Below are positions 25,363-33,139 of a DNA stretch of 64,000 nt, one piece after another. Position numbers and translations under genes: made by a program. The stretch comes from DATKMK01 sp035541895 (GTDB taxonomy: Bacteria; Desulfobacterota; Binatia; HRBIN30; JACQVA1). The notes under the pieces were generated by a model. The model made no database searches and was not told the origin of the DNA. It worked only from the letters and a program-made list of their open reading frames with translations. The stretch lies in the NCBI GenBank assembly GCA_035541895.1, contig DATKMK010000114.1, positions 62,001 to 126,000 on the forward strand, given 5' to 3'. Every line of letters starts with the position of its first letter. Position 1 is the stretch's first letter.

Positions 25363-26409
25363 GTGAATTGTACCAACTTTGTCGCCAACGGCGCGCGCTG
25401 GCGACATCTTGGACCACCGGTGCTGACGCGCGGACCGGCCGAGTCGTTTGACGCGGGCGTCGTCGGCGATCCGTGCATCGTGTGGGACCCCGATATTCGC
25501 AACTGGCGCATGTTCTACTTTGCGGCGCGCGGGCAGTTCACCGCGGTCGGGACCGCTATGGCGGTGGCGCGCACGCCGAAACACATCGACAGCGGGGATT
25601 GGATCAAGGTCGGCCGCGTGCCGATGCTCGGCCCGCATTCTGAACTCTGCCACAAGTTCTGGGTGTTGATGGACCCGCAGGCGCCCGGCCAGGCGGTGCG
25701 CATCGACGACGAGTACGTCGCGTTCTTCACCACGTTGCACGACGGCGCGAAGATGATCGGTCGCGCGCGGGCGCGCCACCTCGGCGGGCCGTGGCAGGCA
25801 GATGCCGAGCCGGTCATCCGCAACGGTGCGGAGGACGCCTTCGACGGTCGCGGTGCCGATGCGGTGACCGCGTACTGGTTCGAAGATCGAAAAAAAATCC
25901 TGCTCTACTACATGGCCTATCCGGCGAAGCCGCAGCGCGATCAACTGCTCTCGCCGTTGGGGCCGTGTCAGGCGGCGGCCGTGCTCGATCCGCCGGCCAC
26001 GCATGCGGAGAAGCTCGGTCCGGTTCTGCGTCCCGGCAGCGCCGCGAAGCATTGGTGCAACGGCTGGATCGGCGGCATGCAGCTACTGCCGGCGGGCAAT
26101 TCGCAATGGATCGCGTTGATCAACGGCTCGGCGACGCCGGTGCGCGAGGGTCATGGCGAGCCCGATCCGAGCGTCGCCGGCTGGGCGCGCTCCGAGGAGG
26201 CGTTTCCGGTTGGCGGCTGGCGCTTCGATCTCAAACAGAGCCCGATCGAGCTGCCGGCGGCGCTGCCGCCCGCGGCCCGGCAGAACGGCGAGGGCGTCAA
26301 CTTCTGGCGTCACTACTTGCTGGTGTTTCCGGATGAGCGCGTGCGCATCTACTACAACTCCGGCACCTACGGCCAGGAACAGCTCTACGCTCGTGTGTGG
26401 CAGCCGTAG
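25363..26409 (+). CDS. Five-bladed beta-propeller glycosidase-like protein (GH43/GH32 fold)
   Basis: 348 aa. Start: GTG at 25363 with GAGGAG 6 nt upstream; the upstream in-frame region is non-coding in character. The sequence shows repeating blade patterns: FDAGVVGDPCIVWDPDIRNW (acidic residue of blade one), RMFYFAARG, ARHLGGPWQ, DAFDGRGADAVTAYWF, KKILLYYMAYP, and WIALINGSATP, as in furanosidase/arabinanase superfamily proteins. No signal peptide. The exact catalytic triad is not assignable and enzymatic function is uncertain. About 210 nt upstream is intergenic; apart from a short GTCGAT...ATCGAC inverted repeat nothing was recognised there. Confidence 0.55.
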   Translation: MNCTNFVANGARWRHLGPPVLTRGPAESFDAGVVGDPCIVWDPDIRNWRMFYFAARGQFTAVGTAMAVARTPKHIDSGDWIKVGRVPMLGPHSELCHKFWVLMDPQAPGQAVRIDDEYVAFFTTLHDGAKMIGRARARHLGGPWQADAEPVIRNGAEDAFDGRGADAVTAYWFEDRKKILLYYMAYPAKPQRDQLLSPLGPCQAAAVLDPPATHAEKLGPVLRPGSAAKHWCNGWIGGMQLLPAGNSQWIALINGSATPVREGHGEPDPSVAGWARSEEAFPVGGWRFDLKQSPIELPAALPPAARQNGEGVNFWRHYLLVFPDERVRIYYNSGTYGQEQLYARVWQP

Positions 26410-26410
26410 C

Positions 26411-26441
26411 TTGGTGAATGGTGATTCGTGTTCGTGACTGG
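26411..26441. repeat. Short GTGANNN heptad-repeat element
   Basis: GGTGAATGGTGATTCGTG then TTCGTGACTGG, one arm only, filling the gap between the propeller protein stop and purB. Same unit as the larger elements at 7723, 20589, 34731 and 36736. Confidence 0.6.
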
Positions 26442-26453
26442 TAAGAAAAAGGC

Positions 26454-27929
26454 ATGAGCCGGCCTGCATCGAAGTCGCGCGCGCACACCTCGACCCCGCT
26501 TCGCACCGCATCGCTGCCCACCGACGTGTTGGCCGAACGCTACGCCAGCCCGGCGATGGCGGAGATCTGGTCGCCCCCCGGCAAAGTAGTGCTGGAGCGG
26601 GAATTCTGGATCGCGGTGATGCGCGCGCAGCGCGAGCTGGGCGTCGAGATTCCCCAACGCGCGATCGATGCCTACGCACGCGTGAAATCGCGCGTGGATC
26701 TGGCCAGCATTCAGGCGCGCGAGCGCGTCACGCGGCACGACGTGAAGGCGCGCATCGAAGAATTCTGCGCGCTCGCCGGCTACGAGCAGATTCATAAAGG
26801 TCTGACCAGCCGCGATCTGACCGAGAACGTCGAGCAGCTCCAAATCCGCCGCTCGCTCCAGCTGTTGCGAGTCACGGCCGCCGCCTGCCTGCTGCGGCTG
26901 GCGGCACGGGTGCAGGAATTTCGCGACGTCGTGATCACCGCGCGTACCCACAACGTTGCTGCGCAGCCGACCACCGTCGGCCGCCGGCTGGCGATGTTCG
27001 GCGAGGAGTTGTTGCTGGCGTTTCGCCGGCTCGAAGCGGTGATCGCACTTTACCCGCTGCGGGGATTGAAGGGACCGGTCGGGACCCAGCTCGATCAGTT
27101 GACTCTGTTCGACGGCGATGCGCGCAAAGTGACGCGGCTCGAAGCCGCGATCGTGCGCCACCTCGGCTTCACTCACACGCTCGATGCGCCCGGGCAGGTG
27201 TATCCGCGCAGTCTCGACTTCGAAGTCGTCAGCGCCGTCTATCAGCTTGGCGCCGGACCGAGCAGCTTCGCCAAAACGTGGCGACTGATGAGCGGTTACG
27301 AATTGGCTTCCGAAGGATTTCAAGCCGGACAAGTCGGCTCGTCGGCGATGCCGCACAAACAGAACGCGCGCAGTTGCGAACGGCTGAACGGCTTGCACGT
27401 GGTGCTGCGCGGCTACCTGAACATGGTGATGGGACTCGCCGGCGACCAGTGGAACGAAGGCGACGTGTCATGTTCGGTCGTGCGCCGCGTCGCGCTGCCC
27501 GGCGCGATGATGGCCGCCGACGGATTGTTGCAGACGTTCCTCACGATCCTCGACGAGTTGGTGATCTTTCCGGAAGTCATCGCCGCCGAACGCGACCGGT
27601 ACCTGCCGTTTCTCGCGACGACGACCATTCTGATGGCGGCGGTGCGCGCCGGCGCCGGGCGCGAGCGCGCCCACGCCGCGATTCAAGCGCACGCGCAAGC
27701 CGCGGCGTCCGCCATGCGAGCGGGCGCGCGCACCAACGACCTCTTCAACCGGCTCGCCGCCGACCCGCGCATCGGCTTGACCCGTAAGCAACTCGACGCG
27801 GCCGTGCGCGCCGACGGCGGACTCACCGGCGCCGCCCGCGCGCAAGCCGACGCGTTCGTGAAGGCGGCGCGCGCGGCGGTCAAGTCGATCCCCGAGGCCG
27901 CACGCTTTCGGCCGCGGGCGCTGGTTTAA
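26454..27929 (+). CDS. purB: Adenylosuccinate lyase
   Basis: 491 aa. LAERYASPAMAEIWSPPGKV aligns with the PurB N-terminus. KGLTSRDLTENVEQLQI and TARTHNVAAQPTTVGRR carry the catalytic His regions (TH in ARTHNVAAQ), and GQVGSSAMPHKQNARSCER is the fumarase/aspartase superfamily signature with the catalytic Ser loop. It converts SAICAR to AICAR and adenylosuccinate to AMP. It is about 25 residues longer at the N-terminus than the usual start, with a polar, poorly conserved extension. No other purine genes are nearby. Confidence 0.93.
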   Translation: MSRPASKSRAHTSTPLRTASLPTDVLAERYASPAMAEIWSPPGKVVLEREFWIAVMRAQRELGVEIPQRAIDAYARVKSRVDLASIQARERVTRHDVKARIEEFCALAGYEQIHKGLTSRDLTENVEQLQIRRSLQLLRVTAAACLLRLAARVQEFRDVVITARTHNVAAQPTTVGRRLAMFGEELLLAFRRLEAVIALYPLRGLKGPVGTQLDQLTLFDGDARKVTRLEAAIVRHLGFTHTLDAPGQVYPRSLDFEVVSAVYQLGAGPSSFAKTWRLMSGYELASEGFQAGQVGSSAMPHKQNARSCERLNGLHVVLRGYLNMVMGLAGDQWNEGDVSCSVVRRVALPGAMMAADGLLQTFLTILDELVIFPEVIAAERDRYLPFLATTTILMAAVRAGAGRERAHAAIQAHAQAAASAMRAGARTNDLFNRLAADPRIGLTRKQLDAAVRADGGLTGAARAQADAFVKAARAAVKSIPEAARFRPRALV

Positions 27930-27947
27930 CCTTGCTGCGAAAATCAT

Positions 27948-28022
27948 TTCACCACCGAGGCGCAAAGGCACAGAGAAGCCGCGTCATGCGGATTGCCGAA
28001 CAGCCGAGAGCCTCGTGGTGAT
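27948..28022. repeat. Inverted repeat element (TTCACCACCGAGGC ... GCCTCGTGGTGAT)
   Basis: The left arm at 27948-27964, continuing into an AAAGGCACAGAG purine-rich run, and the right arm at 28010-28022 are near-perfect inverted repeats separated by about 45 nt. Together they lie in the 189-nt non-coding spacer after purB. The composition resembles dispersed intergenic repeats of the 'CACCACAGAG' type; they could fold as a long hairpin terminator. Confidence 0.6.
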
Positions 28023-28118
28023 ACCCGTAGGATCGGAGCGGACTAGGGAAGGCCGATGGCGATGTGGTCACCCGGTAGGTTGTTCCCGGTCATCACTGAC
28101 GGTATGAGGAACAATCCG

Positions 28119-28292
28119 ATGGCCAAATCGGCTCGACCAGGTCACAAGCGCCCGCGGGGGGGGATCCGCAACAGTGTGGACCTGTCCCTCATCCGTTGGA
28201 TGGCGCGCCTTTCCCCGAATCAGCGACTGGCCGTCTTGCAAGATCATGTCAACTTGGTCGCTGCGCTTCGCCGTGCCACGCCAGCCGACTGA
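28119..28292 (+). CDS. Small basic protein preceding a nucleotidyltransferase (putative antitoxin-like partner)
   Basis: 57 aa. The N-terminus is basic (MAKSARPGHKRPRGG), then VDLSLIRWMARLSPNQRLAVLQDHVNLV. The 'DLsLIRwMl.LsP.qRL..LQ' pattern recurs in short genes placed directly before DUF6036/AbiEii-like nucleotidyltransferases (family memory, not searched here). Start chosen for TGAGGA 8 nt upstream. It overlaps the next gene by up to 47 nt, showing translational coupling. The function is unproven. Confidence 0.6.
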   Translation: MAKSARPGHKRPRGGIRNSVDLSLIRWMARLSPNQRLAVLQDHVNLVAALRRATPAD

Positions 28293-28764
28293 CTTCGCCG
28301 CCGTCCTTGCAACCTTGCGTCGCCATCGCGTTCGCTTTGTGCTCGTCGGCGGTGTGGCAGCCGTCGTCGAAGGCGCGCCCATCGCCACGTTTGACCTGGA
28401 TGTTGTTCCCGACCGCGACGCTCGCAATATCGATCGACTCGAAGAAGCACTCAGCGCGCTGCGGGCGCACTACCGCGAGCGTCCCGATCTCGGGCCGACG
28501 GCAGAAGCACTCCGTGGGCCGGGGCATCATCTGCTGATGACGCGTCACGGGCCCCTCGATGTACTTGGCGTCGTCGGCAAGGACCGGGATTTCCGTGCGC
28601 TCTTGCCGCACGCACGCCGCCGCGTCCTCGGCGACGCACGTGTCTGGGTACTCGACCTGGAGACGCAGATTGCGATCAAGCAGGAGCTGAACTCTGCCAA
28701 GGACCGCGCCGTCATTCCGATCTTGCAGGCCACTCTCGATCAGCGACGGCGAAGAAGGCCATAG
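28246..28764 (+). CDS. Minimal nucleotidyltransferase-fold protein (toxin-like, DUF6036/AbiEii type)
   Basis: 172 aa. RFVLVGGVAAVVEGAPIATFDLDVVPD holds the GG(x) helix and the DxD metal motif of Pol-beta-like nucleotidyltransferases. The later YRERPDLGP...LMTRHGPLDVLG adds a third conserved acidic position (PLDVLG). The C-terminus has LDLETQIAIKQELNSAKDRA, with a basic tail. Members of this superfamily can be toxins modifying tRNA (MenT) or orphan NTases. Start uncertain: ATG 28246 or GTG 28273; both overlap the small upstream gene. Confidence 0.7.
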   Translation: MSTWSLRFAVPRQPTDFAAVLATLRRHRVRFVLVGGVAAVVEGAPIATFDLDVVPDRDARNIDRLEEALSALRAHYRERPDLGPTAEALRGPGHHLLMTRHGPLDVLGVVGKDRDFRALLPHARRRVLGDARVWVLDLETQIAIKQELNSAKDRAVIPILQATLDQRRRRRP

Positions 28765-28880
28765 ACACGCAGTTCCATCGGCCGAGGCGGCGGCCAGTGA
28801 AGGTTCCGAGTGCACTGGCCACGAGTACCCGCTCGCAAAACCGGGCGGTGGCCGCAAGAACTTTGCGACCGGACCTCGTT

Positions 28881-31800
28881 TCATTCCGCTTCCAACACCG
28901 TACGCGCGACTACCTCGTTCGAGGGCGTCTGCACTGGTGCGGTTGCGGTCCGCCGCCATGGGCGCCAGGCCTTGAGGTCTTCGAACAGCGAGTAGGCGAC
29001 TGGCGTGATCAGGAGCGTGATCAACAGGCACAACGTCTGGCCGCCCATCACCACGATGCCGATCGACCGGTTGGTCTCGGCGCCTTCGCTGGTCGAGAAT
29101 ACCAGCGGCACCATGCCGGCGACCAGCGAGATCGTCGTCATCAAGATCGGCCGCAAGCGCTCGCGATTGGCTTGAATGATCGCATCGGACATCGGCACAC
29201 CGCTCGCCCGCAGGCCGATGGTGTGATCGATCTGCAGAATCGCGTTCTTCTTCACCACGCCGAACAACAACAGCACGCCGAGCGCGCTGAACATGTCGAC
29301 CGTGCCGCCAATCAGCCACAGCGAGAACAACGCAAACGGCACCGCCAACGGCAGCGACAATAGAATCGTAATTGGATGCAGAAAGCTTTCGAACTGGCTC
29401 GCCAGCACCATGTACATGAAGATGACCGACAGAATGAACGCGAGTTGGAAGCCGGCTTGGGTCTCGGCGAGCAGCTTGCCCATCCCGGTGACGCTGGCGT
29501 GGTAGCCGGGCGGGAGATCGAGCTGGCGGACGCGTCGCTTGATCTCTCGCAGCGCATCGCCAAGCGCGTAGCCGTGCGCCATGTTCGCGAGCAGCGTGAT
29601 CTGCCGCTCGCGGTTGTGCCGGTCGATCTGCGCCGGCCCGGTGCCGTGCACGAGATCGACGACGGCATCGAGCCGCACCTGGCCGAGCCGCGACGACGGC
29701 ACGGTGAGCCGCGCAATCGTGTCGGGGTCCGAGCGCTCGCGTTCGTCGAGCCGCAGCCGCACGTCGTACAGATCGACGCCGTCTTTGAACGTGGTGACCT
29801 TGTCGCCCGCGACCATGGTGCGGAGGCTCATCGCGATGTCGGCCACGTCGACGCCGAGGTCGGTGGCCTTCGCGCGATTGATGCGCACTTGCACCTCGGG
29901 TCGGCCCGGCTCGATCGTGGAGTCGACATCGACGATGCCCGGCACCTCGGTCATGATGCCGGCGATCTTGGTGGCGAAGCGCTCGAGCACGGGGAGATCC
30001 GGCCCTTGCACGTTGTAGACGACCTCGGCGTTGCGCATCCCGGTGCCGGACATCGGCGGCGGTTGATCCACGCTCGCGCGCAGCTCGGGATAGCGGCGGA
30101 GGATTTGGCGTGCCTGTTCCATCACGTCGAACTGGCCGACGGTGCGTTGGTGAATCGGCACCATCACGCAGACGATTTGCAGCGTCGTCACCGAGTCGGT
30201 GTCGGCCGAGCCGACGTTGGTGGTCATGTGTGCGAGGCCGGGGAGGGCCTGCAAATCGCGTTCGAGCGCGCGGGCGAGGGCATCGGTGCGTTCGAGCGAG
30301 TACCCTTGCGGCGTCTTCACGTTGACTTCGAAGTCGCCCATTTCATCTTGCGGAAAGAACGCGCTGCCGACGTGCCGGCCGATCACCGGGATCGATGCGA
30401 TCGTCAGCAGGGCCGCCAGCACCACCAGCGCACGGTGCCGCATCGCCCAACGCAGCATCGCGGTATAGCCGCGATCGAGCGGCCGGAAGAACCACGCCTC
30501 GCGCGAGGTGCCGCCACCGGCGTGATGCAAGAATCGCGAGCACAGCATCGGCGTCAGCGTGAAGCCGATCAGCAGCGACACCATGATTGCGCCGGCCATG
30601 GTGAGGCCGAAGCTCTTGAGGAACTGCCCCATGATGCCGGGAATGAATGCGACGGGCACGAAGATGACGACCAACGACAGCGTGGTGGCGCTGACGGCCA
30701 ACCCGACTTCCGCGGTGGCGGCACGCGCTGCCTCGAACGGTGACAGATTCTTCTCTTCGATGAAACGGAAGATGTTCTCGAGCACGACGATGGCGTCGTC
30801 GATCACGATCCCGACTGAGAGCGTGAGCGCCAACATGGTCATCCAGTTGAGCGTGAAGCCCATCGCTTTCATCAACGAGAACGTGGCAACGACCGAGCAG
30901 GGAATGGCGACCGCGGCGATCAGCGTCGCGCGCCAGTTGCCGACGAACAGAAACACCACGACGCTCGCCAGCAGCGCGCCGACGATCAGATGTTTCTGCA
31001 CTTCCTGAAGCGCGACGCGAATGAAATGGGCTTGATCGCGCGTGACCGTCACCGTGACTCCGGGCGGCAGCGAGCGGCGAATCTCGGCGAGGTTCGCGAT
31101 GACTTCGTCGACGGTTGCCACCGTGTTGGCCCCGGATTGTTTGCGGACCAGCAGCGTCAAGCCGTTGTGGCCGTTGTAACGCGAGAGCGATCGTGGCTCG
31201 ACCACCCCGTCGATCGCCCGCCCGAGGTCCATCACCCGCACCGGCGTGCCGTGGCGCACCGCGACGACGAGTTGCTCGAAATCCTCCACGCGGCCGACGC
31301 GGCCGAGCGTGCGCAACATCGCTTCATGGCCCTGTTGCACCATGCGCCCGCCGGGTACCTCGACGTTTTGCGCCGCCAGTGCGCGGGCGACGTCGCGAAT
31401 GGTGAGATCGTAGGCTTCGAGTCGCCGCGGATCGACGACGACTTGCACCTCACGTTCGCGCCCGCCGACGATTTTGATCGCGCCCACCCCCGGTAAGCTT
31501 TCGAGCCGTTCTTTGACCTGCTTCTTGGCGATCTCGGTGAGTTCGCGCAGATCGCGATCGCCGGCGACCGCCAGGTAGAGAATCGGCGTGTTGTCCGGAT
31601 CGAACTTTTCGACCACCGGCGGGTCGGTGCCGTCGGGGAGCTGACCGAGGATCGCGCCCACCTTGTCGCGCACGTCTTGGGCCGCGGCCTCGAGTTCGCG
31701 TTCGATGCGAAACAACACGATCACGCGGGTGAAGCCTTCGAGCGTGACGGAGCGCACTTCGTCGATGCCGCTGACCGTGTTGACGGTCTCTTCCAGCAGC

Positions 31801-31994
31801 TTGGTGACGCGGGCCTCCATTTCCTCCGGCCCCGCACCCGGCAGCGTCGTCGTGATTGAGACCACCGGAATGTCGGCGCGCGGAAACAGATCGACCACCA
31901 GCGCGCGGTACGAAAAGATGCCCATGACCACGAGCGCGGCAATCCCCATGGTGGCGAACACGGGTCGGCGCACCGAGACGTCGGCGAGGATCAT
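28881..31994 (-). CDS. RND efflux transporter permease subunit (AcrB/MdtB family)
   Basis: 1037 aa. ILADVSVRRPVFATMGIAALVVMG is the first TM; next IPVVSITTTLPGAGPEEMEARVTK; the TM4 proton relay region reads LTLSVGIVIDDAIVVLENIFR (the DD pair is intact). Two large periplasmic porter regions and 12 TM segments are present. It pumps hydrophobic or metal substrates using proton motive force in the inner membrane. No adaptor (MFP) or outer-membrane channel gene is adjacent, so the rest of the tripartite pump must be elsewhere. The start at 31994 gives the standard N-terminus; the ribosome site is weak. Confidence 0.92.
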   Translation of the reverse strand: MILADVSVRRPVFATMGIAALVVMGIFSYRALVVDLFPRADIPVVSITTTLPGAGPEEMEARVTKLLEETVNTVSGIDEVRSVTLEGFTRVIVLFRIERELEAAAQDVRDKVGAILGQLPDGTDPPVVEKFDPDNTPILYLAVAGDRDLRELTEIAKKQVKERLESLPGVGAIKIVGGREREVQVVVDPRRLEAYDLTIRDVARALAAQNVEVPGGRMVQQGHEAMLRTLGRVGRVEDFEQLVVAVRHGTPVRVMDLGRAIDGVVEPRSLSRYNGHNGLTLLVRKQSGANTVATVDEVIANLAEIRRSLPPGVTVTVTRDQAHFIRVALQEVQKHLIVGALLASVVVFLFVGNWRATLIAAVAIPCSVVATFSLMKAMGFTLNWMTMLALTLSVGIVIDDAIVVLENIFRFIEEKNLSPFEAARAATAEVGLAVSATTLSLVVIFVPVAFIPGIMGQFLKSFGLTMAGAIMVSLLIGFTLTPMLCSRFLHHAGGGTSREAWFFRPLDRGYTAMLRWAMRHRALVVLAALLTIASIPVIGRHVGSAFFPQDEMGDFEVNVKTPQGYSLERTDALARALERDLQALPGLAHMTTNVGSADTDSVTTLQIVCVMVPIHQRTVGQFDVMEQARQILRRYPELRASVDQPPPMSGTGMRNAEVVYNVQGPDLPVLERFATKIAGIMTEVPGIVDVDSTIEPGRPEVQVRINRAKATDLGVDVADIAMSLRTMVAGDKVTTFKDGVDLYDVRLRLDERERSDPDTIARLTVPSSRLGQVRLDAVVDLVHGTGPAQIDRHNRERQITLLANMAHGYALGDALREIKRRVRQLDLPPGYHASVTGMGKLLAETQAGFQLAFILSVIFMYMVLASQFESFLHPITILLSLPLAVPFALFSLWLIGGTVDMFSALGVLLLFGVVKKNAILQIDHTIGLRASGVPMSDAIIQANRERLRPILMTTISLVAGMVPLVFSTSEGAETNRSIGIVVMGGQTLCLLITLLITPVAYSLFEDLKAWRPWRRTATAPVQTPSNEVVARTVLEAE

Positions 31995-32163
31995 GGTCGC
32001 ACGGCGTGTCGACCCGCTGCGGTCATGTGCGCGCGTTGTCTCAATTGCGTGCACGCACCGCGATGACCACGGTCAGTTGACCGGGCGTCGTCTATCAGAC
32101 GAGTCGATGTCGCAACGGGAGACATTAGAACGGACGTTCGACCATCGAACGCAAGTTCACGCT

Positions 32164-32183
32164 ACCCGACCGATCGGTCGGGT
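32164..32183. promoter_or_regulatory. Perfect 20-bp palindrome upstream of the RND pump
   Basis: ACCCGACCGATCGGTCGGGT is self-complementary over all 20 bases. It is 170 nt upstream of the RND start and 43 nt past the stop of the preceding gene. The form resembles TetR-family operators, but because it has no spacer and follows a stop codon it could also be part of a terminator. No TetR gene is adjacent. Confidence 0.45.
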
Positions 32184-32225
32184 CAAGGGGGCGGCGGTGC
32201 TGGGCGCTCGACCGCTGCCTCCGGC

Positions 32226-32684
32226 TTAGTGAGCCGCCGGTTGATATTCCAGCTTGATCTCGCCCTTGTTATCGATGAACGCCGAACGCGATACCTGCAC
32301 GCGGAGACCTTTGAAACGCGCGGCGGCGTCTTTGCCGGTGAAGTCGAAGACGTAGGTTTCGAACGGGCTGCCAGCCCCCATTACCTGCGGCGGTGTGCCG
32401 AGTTGCTTGGCGAAGTGATCGGCGGCCACTTTCACCTGATCGAGGGCGATGGTGTACACGGCAATTTGCTTGGTGCCGCCGCGTTCGAGCGCGATCGCGT
32501 CGGTGCTGAGCTTGCGATTGAGTTGTCCGCCCGGAAACGGTTCGAGCTTGAGCGCTGCCGGATCGAAAATGCGCGCCAGCCATTGCGCCGGACCTTCCTG
32601 GGCCTGCGCGATCCACGAAGAGATCAGGACCAACGCGATCACGGCGGCGCGGAAGCGGGCAGGGCGGATCGTGTTTGCACTCAT
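32226..32684 (-). CDS. Small secreted protein of unknown function, coupled to glyoxalase I
   Basis: 152 aa with a signal peptide (FRAAVIALVLISSWIAQAQ). The mature part has LARIFDPAALKLEPFPGGQL, GTKQIAVYTIALDQVKVAADHFAKQLG and YVFDFTGKDAAARFKGLRVQVSR; the last third looks like a small alpha/beta domain. No family recognised. The start at 32684 overlaps the gloA stop (ATGA), hence an operon with gloA. The 20-bp palindrome lies just downstream and may end this unit. Confidence 0.75.
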   Translation of the reverse strand: MSANTIRPARFRAAVIALVLISSWIAQAQEGPAQWLARIFDPAALKLEPFPGGQLNRKLSTDAIALERGGTKQIAVYTIALDQVKVAADHFAKQLGTPPQVMGAGSPFETYVFDFTGKDAAARFKGLRVQVSRSAFIDNKGEIKLEYQPAAH

Positions 32685-33076
32685 GCGGCCCCCTGACGGA
32701 TTTGGATCAGTTCGATCTTGTAGCCGTTGGGATCTTCGATGAATGCGATCTCCGAGCTGCCGTGCTTCATCGGACCCGGCTCGCGCACGAGCTTGGCGCC
32801 CTTGGCGCGCAGCTCGTCGCAGACGCGGTAGATGTCGCCGACCCCGAGCGCGAGGTGGCCGAAGCCATTGCCAACGTCGTACTGGTGCGTGTCCCAATTG
32901 TACGTCAATTCGATCACCGCAGTTTTGTCCTCGGTATCGTAGCCGACAAACGCCAACGTGAAGCGTCCGCCCGGGTAGTCCTGCTTGCGCAGCAACCGCA
33001 TCCCGAGCGTGTCGCAATAGAAGCGCAGCGACTCGTCCAAATCGTTGACCCGAATCATCGTGTGGAGCAGGCGCAT
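32681..33076 (-). CDS. gloA: Glyoxalase I (lactoylglutathione lyase)
   Basis: 131 aa, normal length. MRLLHTMIRVNDLDESLRFY is almost identical in pattern to E. coli GloA. Metal ligands are visible: His5, Glu in VIELTYNW, His in GHLALGV and Glu in YKIELIQIR. It converts the hemithioacetal of methylglyoxal and glutathione to S-lactoylglutathione in the cytosol. GGAGG lies 4 nt before the start. A gshA gene for glutathione synthesis is found 4 kb away, consistent with a glutathione-using cell. Confidence 0.96.
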   Translation of the reverse strand: MRLLHTMIRVNDLDESLRFYCDTLGMRLLRKQDYPGGRFTLAFVGYDTEDKTAVIELTYNWDTHQYDVGNGFGHLALGVGDIYRVCDELRAKGAKLVREPGPMKHGSSEIAFIEDPNGYKIELIQIRQGAA

Positions 33077-33139
33077 GCGACCTCCGTGAGCGGGCACTAT
33101 CGCGTGTCCGATCGCCTCGTTCAAGTCGGACGCGTGCGG

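Noticed and set aside
29376..30743. 455-aa plus-strand frame opposite the RND pump
   Set aside because: His/Arg/Asp-rich antisense reading of a well-supported RND gene.
32743..32961. Second small reading frame over gloA
   Set aside because: Antisense of gloA, whose four metal ligands are all visible.
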